A DNA stretch of 64,000 nt from the NCBI GenBank assembly GCA_938743325.2, contig OW568878.1:620001-684000 (forward strand), written 5' to 3'. The notes below the pieces were generated by a model. That model did no database searches. It was not told where the DNA came from and worked only from the letters and a program-made list of their open reading frames with translations. The translations under genes were made by a program, and so were the position numbers. How positions within the stretch are numbered: the stretch's first letter is position 1; each line of letters opens with the position of its first letter. The DNA is from Pycnococcus provasolii (Eukaryota; Chlorophyta; Pseudoscourfieldiophyceae; Pseudoscourfieldiales; Pycnococcaceae). Positions 27,503-36,600 of this stretch are shown piece after piece.

Positions 27503-29841
27503 GACGAGCTGTGCACTTGCTGCTGGCGAAGCAGTCGCCGGTAAAGGTGCAAGCAGTTGTCGCGCGGAAGAAGAAGCGTAAGCTTGACTTGGACGCAAGC
27601 ACGACACTTGATGAGGCTGTGACGACATCAAAGAGGACAAAGAAGCGTGCAACCGCTCAGGTTGTGGAAGTGGATGATGAGGACGGCATAGGCTTGGATG
27701 AGCTGGCTGCTGCTGCTGCTGCGAAGGAGAATAAGGCAGCCGGTACCAATGAAGTGAGTGCTGCTAAAAAGGAGAAGCGCTTTCGCTCGACGAAATCAGC
27801 TTTTGTTGTCCTTACCAAGGTTCAGTACACAGGTAACTACGACGAGGCCTTCATGAAACTTAAGCAAGCATCAATTCACAAGCTCACTCGTGGGGGTAGT
27901 TATCCTTTGAAGAATGGTGACTCGGTACAAAACTTCAAGTGCTTGCACAACACAGTTGGCTGCAAGTACAAGTGCAGGTTCATCCACGTGAAGGAAACGA
28001 ATGAAGTGCGCTTAGAGACCTGTGGGACGCACTGCCTCGAGGCACACGCGAAGAGAACGTCAACCAAGGGAATGTCAGCACAACAAAAAGACTACGTCAA
28101 GACTGCCATGCGCAATAAGGTTCAACCGGAGACGATCCAAAACACCATGATGGAAGAGTCACCGTCGAAGAATCTAGGCGCTGGTGGTTACCCTACCCTC
28201 AACATGGTGCAGAACTTCATCAAGAAGGAATCGACGAAGGTCAACAAGGAGGAAGCGTTTGGGAACACCATCGCAGAGTTGAAGGAGTGGTGCACAACTC
28301 ACAGCACGATTCCAACCAACGACGACGAGGTCTTTGTTGTTGACTTCTACTTTGGTGAAAGTATATTCAAGATTTTTCTGTCCACTCGCAGATTGTTAAA
28401 GTGCATCGTGGAGCAAGCTAGCAGAGGATGTGGAAAGATCTTGGTGTGCATCGACGCGACGTATAAAATCAACCTCGAGAAGAGGCCTGTGATACCGTGT
28501 GGGACTGTTGATTGGGATCTACTCTATCATGAGGTTGGCTACTGTATCATATCGGAAAGATGTGAGAACCACACGCACTTCGAGTTCACGTTGAGTGCTA
28601 TCTGGAAGGGATTGAAGGCCGCTCACAACTTCACTCCGGCGGGTTTTACGCTCGTGCACATGCAAGACAACGCGGAAGCAATACGAAACGCTATAGACGA
28701 TGCCGTTGCAGCACTTCCAATCGACGAGCGGCCATCTGACGTCGTCAAGTTGACGTGCTATTGCCATTTCAAAGGTCCTGTCGGCGCCGTCGCGAAGAAC
28801 AAAGATAAAATCGTGAAACCAAGGCGCCTCGAGAAGATGAAAGAAGACTTGAGAAAGCTCCATCAAGTACCTGCCGGTCTCTCACCGTACGTCATCACCG
28901 TGCTATTCGCGCAGCTCATGAGGAAGTGGCGTGATAAAGGCGAACGCAGATGGGTGGCATGGTTGAACGCATTCTGGCGAGTCGGCGTGCACTGGTCGCG
29001 AGCGCAAAATTTCGCCGGCATCGTCCACCACAACATGCACCTCGAACGCGCGAACCGATCGCTCAAGAAATGGCTCGCGAGGAAGCGCTTCATGTTTGCA
29101 ACGTTCACCACAGAGTTGGTGAGGAAGCTCCGTGTGACATCCCTTGTCGAAGCTCAGCGAACATGGCCAGACGCTCCCACGATCACCGCAGCGGATTGGC
29201 GTGCCGCACAAGCGTACGTGAAGTCCACGAGAGACTCTTTCGTTAGCGTGTCATCCGCGCGCCGTCCATCGGCTGTCTTCCTCCTCTCTCAAGAAGGCAA
29301 CGAGCACCTAACCCAGCGTGTACTCAACGATCCCAACGTGTCTGCACCGGAGTACCTTCGGGGCAAACCAAATCCGCTGTTCGTCGCCGAGCTTCAAAAG
29401 CGTGCTGAGAAGAAAGCGCAGAAGTTTGAAGAAGCCTTCTTGAGTGACGATGATAAACAGCTGAAGTCCTTGACGTATGATAAGGCGATCAAGCTGCTAC
29501 GGACGTTTCACATGTTGGAGGAGCTCCCCGAGGACGAGAAGATCTGCGAGTACGTGCAGTTTAGTTGTACGTGCCATGGCAAACTTGGAATAAAGCATAA
29601 GTTTGGCTATCAGTGCACGCGCAAGTGCAAGCACACCCTCGCACAAGGACTTCGAACTGGTCTCTACGTCGTTCCCTGTGGCCTTGAACTTGGCGTCGTA
29701 TCGAAGCCGAAGAGCGCAGGCGGTCGGGCGAAGAAAGCAGGCAAAGCCCTCGAGTGTGAGTCAAGCGAGTCAGACGATGAGGAAGAGGATGACGAGTCGA
29801 GCGAACACGAGGACGGCTCAGAAGAGGACGAGATAGAATAG
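27481..29841 (+). CDS. MULE transposase
   Basis: A 786-residue, uninterrupted transposase. After a basic N-terminus with nuclear-localisation-like KKKRK comes a Cys/His segment (about 154-190; CLHNTVGCKYKC ... CGTHC) like the FLYWCH/WRKY-GCM1 zinc finger of Mutator proteins. The catalytic DDE triad is readable as Asp325 (CIDATYK), Asp396 (HMQDNAEAI) and Glu522 (HLERANRS). A C-terminal SWIM-type finger is Cys696-x-Cys698 to Cys716-x-His718. The tail is acidic. All parts of an active enzyme seem present. Confidence 0.92.
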   Translation: MVATTRTGRAVHLLLAKQSPVKVQAVVARKKKRKLDLDASTTLDEAVTTSKRTKKRATAQVVEVDDEDGIGLDELAAAAAAKENKAAGTNEVSAAKKEKRFRSTKSAFVVLTKVQYTGNYDEAFMKLKQASIHKLTRGGSYPLKNGDSVQNFKCLHNTVGCKYKCRFIHVKETNEVRLETCGTHCLEAHAKRTSTKGMSAQQKDYVKTAMRNKVQPETIQNTMMEESPSKNLGAGGYPTLNMVQNFIKKESTKVNKEEAFGNTIAELKEWCTTHSTIPTNDDEVFVVDFYFGESIFKIFLSTRRLLKCIVEQASRGCGKILVCIDATYKINLEKRPVIPCGTVDWDLLYHEVGYCIISERCENHTHFEFTLSAIWKGLKAAHNFTPAGFTLVHMQDNAEAIRNAIDDAVAALPIDERPSDVVKLTCYCHFKGPVGAVAKNKDKIVKPRRLEKMKEDLRKLHQVPAGLSPYVITVLFAQLMRKWRDKGERRWVAWLNAFWRVGVHWSRAQNFAGIVHHNMHLERANRSLKKWLARKRFMFATFTTELVRKLRVTSLVEAQRTWPDAPTITAADWRAAQAYVKSTRDSFVSVSSARRPSAVFLLSQEGNEHLTQRVLNDPNVSAPEYLRGKPNPLFVAELQKRAEKKAQKFEEAFLSDDDKQLKSLTYDKAIKLLRTFHMLEELPEDEKICEYVQFSCTCHGKLGIKHKFGYQCTRKCKHTLAQGLRTGLYVVPCGLELGVVSKPKSAGGRAKKAGKALECESSESDDEEEDDESSEHEDGSEEDEIE

Positions 29842-29855
29842 AGAGTCATGCATGT

Positions 29856-29967
29856 CCGTGCGCGTCGTCGCCACCATGGCGCCACAGGGGGAGGTGGCCT
29901 TAAGGGGGCAGGGTTTTTTATAAACCTGGAAAAACTAATTTTTATAAACCTGGTGGGCCCTTTTACT
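29856..29967 (-). repeat. MULE right terminal inverted repeat
   Basis: The 112-bp partner of the left repeat, starting 15 bp after the transposase stop codon. Followed by the second copy of the 9-bp target duplication. Confidence 0.93.
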
Positions 29968-30083
29968 TAGTATGATGCTATTGGGGGTTTGGGAGAAAGA
30001 AAGTATATTTTACGACTCGTTTCGGGGTTGGATGGTTGCATTTCGCCGTAAACTTCCGTTTCCCAGCAAAGTAAAGTACAGCT

Positions 30084-33000
30084 ATGTCGCCGCCCATGCA
30101 TGCTGTGGATGCGTGTTTGGTTCCCGGCGGCGTGCTCTCCAAAGAAGGCGACCACGGGCGTCGGCGCTTCCGCTTTTTGCTGCTCGACGCCTCGGAGGTG
30201 TACCAGACGGACCTCATGGCTTCTCTTTCCCTGTCCAGTGCGCCGATGTCGGTCGTAACGCGCGCTGGTGGTTTGGGTGGGTTTGTGGGCGGTGGTGGTT
30301 CTTCTGCTGGTGGCGTATCAGGCGTGCTCCGTCTCTCGTCCACGCACGTCATGTTCGAGCCCTCGCAAGCAGCTCTGCCGATCCTGCGCGTGCCAATCAG
30401 GGACATCGTACGTTCGCAGGCGCCAAGTCAAGCGGCGAAGACGACGGCGGCGGGACAGGCGAACGGAGGAAACGCAACAACAAGCTTTTGCTGCGTCAAC
30501 GCGGATGCAAACACCATCACGTTCGCAACGTCTGTCGTCATCGAGGGACTGCAGCACGGACTCGCGCATCCGCTCGTCACGAGAAGGAGCGCGACGCCAA
30601 TCACTGTCAGAGTCACGCCAGCTTTTGGAAGTGCGGACGTGCTCGCAACAAGCATTAACGAGCTCGCCGAGGGGAACGCAAGGTTGGGTGACGAGGCGCA
30701 CGCGGAACTGCTGCGTGTGCGCCAGCGAGCGAACATTCCGAAGTTGGCTGAGGTGGAGATGGAAATGGCCAATAAGCCACCGCGATTTCACGCGACGTGC
30801 GAACGCATGTCCCCCCTGTGCCGCGTTCCTGGGCGGTTTGCCGTCACGGACACACACGTCTACTTCGTGCACCTGCATTCCGCCGCAGACCCGAACGGAA
30901 ATGCGCTCGAAAAGTGGTCAACAGGTACCGTGCTTGCGTTCGCGAGAAGGCGCACGCAGCGTGCGGACGTCAGCCTGGAAGTTTGGTTCGATGCGGTCAC
31001 CCCGGACGGCGCGCTCTTCACGTTCGCGTCAAAGGATGAGCGCGACGCGGCGTACGACGCGCTGCACGCAACCGCATCCGACGATGCGCGAGCGATGACA
31101 GACTTGCTCACGCCGGGCGGCGTTGCGCGCATGCTCATGCCGCTGTGGAGTAAAGGGTGCATTTCCACATTTGACTACCTGATGGTCGTCAACTTGGCCG
31201 CGGGGCGTAGCCGCAACGACGCCGCGCTGTGGCCTGTGTTCCCGTGGGTGCTCGCAGACTACAGCAGCGCGACGCTCGATCCGAGGCGTGCGCCGCTACG
31301 CGACCTCAGCAAGCCCGTGGGAGCGCTGAATCCCGCGCGGCTCACGCAGCTTAGACAGCGCATGGCCGCCATGCCTTCTGGTGCTGGCCCACTTTCGGCG
31401 CCTTACTTGTACGCCACGCACTACAGCTCGCCGCTGTACGTATTTTTCTTCCTGCTGCGATGCGCACCGCTGCACGCGCTGCGCTGCCAAGGCTGGCGCT
31501 TCGATCGAGCGGAGCGCCTGTTTCGAGACATGAGTCTTTGCTGGGAGGGCGCCACGGGGCGCAACGCCGGCGACGTGAAGGAGCTCATCCCCGAACTGTA
31601 CCAGGGTGGCGAGCTCACGGAGATGTGGCGAGGGCAGGCGGCACCCGCGAGCATGGTCTTGAGGAATTTGCTTGATCTGCCTTTGGGCACGCTACAGGAT
31701 GGCACTGTCGTCCACGACGTGGCACTGCCGCCCTGGTGTGGCGCGGGAGGTGGCGGCGCGCGTCCTGAATTGGCTTTTCGTGATGCCATGCGCGAGAGCC
31801 TAGAGAGTGACGCGGCGAACAACGACAAGGACAGGGGTATCGCTGCTTGGTTAGATTTGGTGTTTGGCGTGAATGCGCGAGGCGCTGAGGCTATGAAGCA
31901 CGACAACGTGTTTGCGCCTCTGTGCTATGCCAGCGACGCCGACTTGGAGGCGGCTGCTGCTGCAACTGCGGCGGACGATGCGAGAAGAGGCGCTGAGGCG
32001 CTCGACGCACTCAGGCTGCAGGCTGACGAGTTTGGCACCGTGCCAAAGCAGGTATTTGTGGGGAGGCATCCTCCCAGGGATGTTGCGACGGATGCAGGCC
32101 GGCCAAAAGGCGTATCAATCTACGGATTGAGATTTGGGGAGGAACCCGGTGATGTGAGTTCGGTGCTCGAAAGGATCAAAGGTGCGCTAGGAGATGAGCT
32201 GGTCACTGCAGGATTGGGAGGTGAGCTGGCTGAGAAAGCCACGGTGGAGATGCCGGCGGAGGCACCAGCTCCATCGCCACCCATCCTGCCGCCGTCGCCC
32301 ATCCTACCGCCGCAGCCACAGCCGCCGCCGTCATCTTCGTCTGCGCCGTCGTCTTCGTCCGCAGATGCACCGCCGCCACCGGGATGCACGACCGCCACGC
32401 CGCTGCTGCAGGCACACCGCGGGCCATGTGCCGCCGTCGCTGCCGCCGGATCGCTTCTGTACACCGCTGGCGACTCGTCCCTTCGTGCGTTTGCGCTGCC
32501 TAGCGGCACTCCCACGAGGCAGGCTACGTTGGGCACGCTGCCGCTCTCAAGCCTCACGCTCCTCACGAGCGGCGAGTCCGAAGTGCTTGCTCTCGCAGGC
32601 TCGTTTGATGGGAGCGTGTACGCGTACGCGCACGCCTTTGGCAGCCTGCTGGGCGCCGTTTGCGCGCACGACGACGCCGTCAGCTGCACATGCGCGCTCG
32701 ACGGTGGGAGGCTTGCATCTGGGTCTTGGGATGGCTCGGTGTTGCTCTGGGATGTTGCCTCCGTGCGCTGGGGCGGTCCACGGACGCAGGTGCGCCAGGT
32801 TCTTGAGGTGGAAGCGGCTGTGAATGCGCTATTGCCAACAGCTGGTGGCGTGCTCGTCGGCGACGCGCGCGGCGACGTGGGGCTGGCGGATCCTCGCGCG
32901 CCGCCGTCAGGGAGCCTGAGTTGGCGCCTCGGCGGCGGCGGCGTGGTTGGTCTGGCGGACGCCGCGCTCTCGGGCGTCGTCGCCGCGGTCGCCGATGGCG

Positions 33001-33296
33001 ATCTGGTGTTGCTGGACGCCCGCAAGGGAGGCGTGGAGCTGGCGCGCGTCGTCACAGGAGGAGGCGCTCGTCTGACTTGTTTGTCTTCCGCGGGCAGCGG
33101 CGCGGTCGCCGTCGGCGACTCGTCGGGCGTGGTTAGCTTGTGGCGCACGCGCGAGCGCGCGGTGCGTTCGCGCGTGCGTGCGTCCGCGCATGGCGTGCGC
33201 AGCTTGTCTGCCTGCGCGGGCCTATCTGTTGGCGGCGGTCACGGCGTCGCGCTGATATCGGGCGACTCTGGAGGCCGCGTGAGCGTTGTGTTTTGA
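30084..33296 (+). CDS. FAN/NSMAF-type BEACH-WD40 protein
   Basis: A 1,070-residue protein. The N-terminal third holds GRAM/PH-like beta blocks (LRLSSTHVMFEP; RFAVTDTHVYFVHLH). The BEACH domain spans about 350-610, with STFDYLMVVNLAAGRS, PVFPWVLADY, HYSSPLYVFFFLLRCAPLH and DVKELIPELYQ. After a proline-rich linker, about 773-1070 form WD40 repeats (for example DGGRLASGSWDGSVLLWDV). The arrangement matches FAN (factor associated with neutral sphingomyelinase), and BEACH proteins act in membrane traffic. Several canonical BEACH positions differ (for example FERL-type motifs are altered). The MULE lies just upstream. A 9-bp hairpin follows the stop. Confidence 0.85.
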   Translation: MSPPMHAVDACLVPGGVLSKEGDHGRRRFRFLLLDASEVYQTDLMASLSLSSAPMSVVTRAGGLGGFVGGGGSSAGGVSGVLRLSSTHVMFEPSQAALPILRVPIRDIVRSQAPSQAAKTTAAGQANGGNATTSFCCVNADANTITFATSVVIEGLQHGLAHPLVTRRSATPITVRVTPAFGSADVLATSINELAEGNARLGDEAHAELLRVRQRANIPKLAEVEMEMANKPPRFHATCERMSPLCRVPGRFAVTDTHVYFVHLHSAADPNGNALEKWSTGTVLAFARRRTQRADVSLEVWFDAVTPDGALFTFASKDERDAAYDALHATASDDARAMTDLLTPGGVARMLMPLWSKGCISTFDYLMVVNLAAGRSRNDAALWPVFPWVLADYSSATLDPRRAPLRDLSKPVGALNPARLTQLRQRMAAMPSGAGPLSAPYLYATHYSSPLYVFFFLLRCAPLHALRCQGWRFDRAERLFRDMSLCWEGATGRNAGDVKELIPELYQGGELTEMWRGQAAPASMVLRNLLDLPLGTLQDGTVVHDVALPPWCGAGGGGARPELAFRDAMRESLESDAANNDKDRGIAAWLDLVFGVNARGAEAMKHDNVFAPLCYASDADLEAAAAATAADDARRGAEALDALRLQADEFGTVPKQVFVGRHPPRDVATDAGRPKGVSIYGLRFGEEPGDVSSVLERIKGALGDELVTAGLGGELAEKATVEMPAEAPAPSPPILPPSPILPPQPQPPPSSSSAPSSSSADAPPPPGCTTATPLLQAHRGPCAAVAAAGSLLYTAGDSSLRAFALPSGTPTRQATLGTLPLSSLTLLTSGESEVLALAGSFDGSVYAYAHAFGSLLGAVCAHDDAVSCTCALDGGRLASGSWDGSVLLWDVASVRWGGPRTQVRQVLEVEAAVNALLPTAGGVLVGDARGDVGLADPRAPPSGSLSWRLGGGGVVGLADAALSGVVAAVADGDLVLLDARKGGVELARVVTGGGARLTCLSSAGSGAVAVGDSSGVVSLWRTRERAVRSRVRASAHGVRSLSACAGLSVGGGHGVALISGDSGGRVSVVF

Positions 33297-33301
33297 CCAA
33301 A

Positions 33302-33323
33302 ACACGACAGGGAACTGTCGTGT
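33302..33323 (+). promoter_or_regulatory. 3' UTR hairpin with GGAA tetraloop
   Basis: ACACGACAG, GGAA, CTGTCGTGT: a perfect 9-bp stem closed by a GNRA-type loop, starting 5 nt after the BEACH gene stop. It may stabilise the mRNA or aid 3'-end formation. Function is not shown. Confidence 0.5.
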
Positions 33324-33387
33324 CGTACTAAGGATATGTACTGTATTAAGATGTATGTATGATTGATTGATGGTGTACAGTAAGTAC

Positions 33388-33410
33388 TGTAATCTAGACC
33401 TGTACTGTAA
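33388..33410 (+). terminator. Two TGTAA poly(A) signals of the BEACH gene
   Basis: TGTAA at 33388-33392 and 33406-33410, within repeated TACTGTA sequence about 90-110 nt past the stop. Confidence 0.5.
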
Positions 33411-33475
33411 CTTTATCTTAGTCTACATATAATGTGCTGTGAACCATCATGATTGACAGACATACATAAGTGACC

Positions 33476-33499
33476 GTAACCCTAACCCTAACCCTAACC
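33476..33499. repeat. CCCTAA array upstream of DNA2
   Basis: Four tandem CCCTAA-type units about 165 bp before the DNA2 ATG. Confidence 0.65.
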
Positions 33500-33553
33500 T
33501 CACTTGAGTCTTGTATTGTGCGATTCAAATGCCTGCGTTGACAGTTTCAATCT

Positions 33554-33577
33554 GGGGGAGGGGGGGGGGGGGGGGGG
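33554..33577 (+). repeat. G5-A-G18 tract in the DNA2 leader
   Basis: A nearly pure G run of 24 bases about 90 bp before the DNA2 start, probably in the 5' UTR or promoter. It could fold as a quadruplex. The length may be inexact because of sequencing. Confidence 0.6.
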
Positions 33578-33664
33578 CCTGCTTCGTCCCTCCTCCTTTT
33601 TATTTTCAGTTTCATTTTCATTTTCATTCTCTGCTCTCGTCATTCTCGTGCTCTTCAAGCATTC

Positions 33665-36600
33665 ATGGCGGGGGACATACGTCGTTTTCTCACGGGTGGT
33701 GGTGCGGGTGCTGCGGGTGCTGCTGGCTTCTCATCGTCTCCGTCTGGGGGTAGTGGTGGTGGTGCTTCTGGTGGTGGTGGTGCTTCTGGTCATGGTGGTG
33801 CTTCTGGTGGTGGTAATGGTGCTGGTCATTCGGCGCCGCTGGGATCCGTGGTGGGTGGTTCTGGGGAGAACGCAAGGTCGAACCCTGGAGGGCATCTGTT
33901 GACTTCTAAGGGTCATGTGCGTGTGCTCGGATCGTCATCCGAGAGAGCATCCGCCAGTCCGCCAACCCATGGCGCCAACGCCAACCACGTATCGCTTGCA
34001 GCTGCAGAGAAAACGAGAAAGACAACAGACAACAGTCAACAGGGAAGGAACGCGCAAACTCCGCTGACGCAGATTAACGCCAACATACTGGACACAAACA
34101 TGCTCACGCAGGAACCGCGAGACTTGGTCACCTTCCAGCGAAGAACGCCCGCGCCGGCTCCTGCTTCTGCCGCTGCTGTGCGTGCTGACGCCATTGACGT
34201 CGAAGACGTGACGCCTCAACCACAAACATCTCAACCGCAAACCAACGCCAACGCCAACCAACCGCAACCACCGTCAACAGCACGTCGGCAGTCTCTCACG
34301 CAGAGACTCAGGCAGGGATACACGCCTGCGCGGGAACACGCGACGGCGGCGGCGCGTCCTACACCACCAAACGCTGCGGACGTGCTGGGACTCACCCCAC
34401 GTACCAACCAATCGCTGCTTGTCGAAGAACTTCTGGAGAGTGCAGCCGTTCCAGGCAAGGGCGACACGCGGAGACACTCGCACGGGTATCGACAAGCTGC
34501 ACCGGGAGCCGGCGGCAGCGAGTCGGCGGGTGGAACGCGTGCTACACTCGAAAAGAGACGGCGCTCCAGCTCGGCGTGGGGTGTTGGGCGGTTCTCCCTT
34601 GGCACCAAGAAGAAGAGAGCGAACGCGCTGCATAATCTCCTGGACACCGTCGAGGGAGGCTTGCCTGCCGTCGCCACCAGCACGGCGGAGATCGCTGCCG
34701 CAGACGACAAAGACGTCGAAAACGCTGCACCACCCATCAACACCATCGCGCCGGCGTCGACGCCGGGAAAGACTGCACACGAAGCCGCCGCTGCCTCCGT
34801 CGATCCTCGCGCGACAACGCCTAGCCACCACCTTCACCACAGCACGATAGCGCATGCCGCCTCAGATGCACCGGGCCTAATTTGGAGACGATGGACCGTC
34901 GAGACTGTCAACGCAACGAATGACGAGCTCGTTCTAAAATGCAAGCCGTACGCGAAAACTCCGGCACTCGCACGTTTCGCGCACACGACGGACCATGTAC
35001 AGGTGACGCTGCGCGACAGCTGGGCAGATACTCCTGTCACCACGGGCGATGTCTTGCATGTGCTGGCAAGGCGATGCGAAGACGGCGCATACGTTGTCTC
35101 AGATGCCATGGAGGAGGCGAACGATTCAACGGATGATGTCAACGACTCCACGCTGTTCCCTGGAGGCGGAGTCATCCTGCACCCCGACGTGCTTGTTTCG
35201 GGCACGCACGTGTCCAATAGCCTTGAATGCATTCGCCGATCGGTGATGGAACGCCTGGTTGCCGAGCGAGCGTCGAATAAGAGCGCGGTACTTGGAACGC
35301 TTGTGCACGACATGTTTCAGGCAAAACTTGAGCGCGCGTTCTCGCAGCAGACGCCGTCGAATATGGACATGTCCGCCCTAGCAGAGGAGCTTGTCACAAT
35401 GCGTCACGACGACCTTGTCGACGTGGGCGTGGATCCCAATGCTGCCAAGGCTCGTCTGAAGGAATCCGAGCCAAGTGTCGACCACTTCATGCGCACGTAC
35501 GTGCTGCGTGACGGCATGCGCGATGCATCTGTGGAGCTTGCACCTCGAGGCATGGGTGGTGACGTGGCTGAGCGATCAAATGTTGGCGTGACTGAGCTTT
35601 TGGATATCGAGGAGTGCGTTCACGCGCCTCGCTTCGGGCTCAAGGGACGCATCGACGCCACAGTGAGAGCCACGTTTGACGATTCCGCGTCGCATGGATG
35701 CGGCGCTGGCGCGGTGATACCTCTCGAGGTGAAGACGGGCAAGGAACGTGGCATTCCGCATCGTGCTCAGCTGCTCATGTACAGCCTTCTAACTTGGGAG
35801 CGCCATGGCACGCCATCATCTCGCGCGCTTCTCTGGTACTCCGGTGGCGGTGTGAATGGTGCGGGTGATCTCGGGGCGCTGCGCGGGGTTCGCATGCTTT
35901 CACGCGAGATCATCCAGCTTCTGCAGCAGCGCAATCGCCTGGCCAATGGTTGGTATCGCTATGCGAAGGACGGCATGCTCCCCCCTCTTCTTGGCAACCC
36001 GCGAAGCTGTGAGACGTGCTTCCACCGCCACGCTTGCATGAAGTACCACCGTGCGGTGGAGGGTGGCGACATCCGCTCGTGCGGCGCGCCGTCGGCATTC
36101 GAGAACACAGGCGCTCTGGCAATCACGGACAGCGAGGCGTCCTTCTTGGCACGGTGGACTCGCATGGTGGATGCGGAAGAGTCGGAGGCGCGTAGAGCGG
36201 TGGAGTCGCCATGGATCACCCACGACGAAGGTGGTGACATTTCGTCGTCGTCGTCGTCGTCGCGTCTCGTAAATCTGCAGCTCATTGACGAAAAGCATGC
36301 GCAGGAAAGTGGCACTGCCTGTGACGGCAACTTCAACTACATCTTCAGCGGCAGCTGCGGCGGCGGCAGCGGCGGCGGCGACGAGGAGAGTCCTTTCCAC
36401 GGAGAAGGATGTCAGGTGGTTCTTGGCACGATGTGTGGCCAGTACGGAGTTGCCATGGGACGTGCGCGCCATCTCGACGCGTCGGGCACGACCACCGAAC
36501 TCGTGCTCAATCAGCGCCTGCGAGCGCCCATCTCAAAGAGCACGCACGGGCACCTGCTATGGCGCATGGACGCGCTGGAGATGCTCGCGTCATTCGCTCG

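Larger units (their letters stand above)
27391..29967 (+). mobile_element. Whole-looking autonomous MULE (Mutator-like) DNA transposon
   Basis: A 2,577-bp element with 112-bp terminal inverted repeats (27391-27502 and 29856-29967) that I read as identical base for base. It is flanked by a perfect 9-bp target duplication, TAGTATGAT (27382-27390 and 29968-29976), the size made by Mutator transposases. One long open frame fills the inside. The state suggests recent movement. It sits in a short gap, about 110 bp after the E2-like/2OG gene stop and 117 bp before the BEACH gene start, so it may alter the BEACH promoter. Confidence 0.95.
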
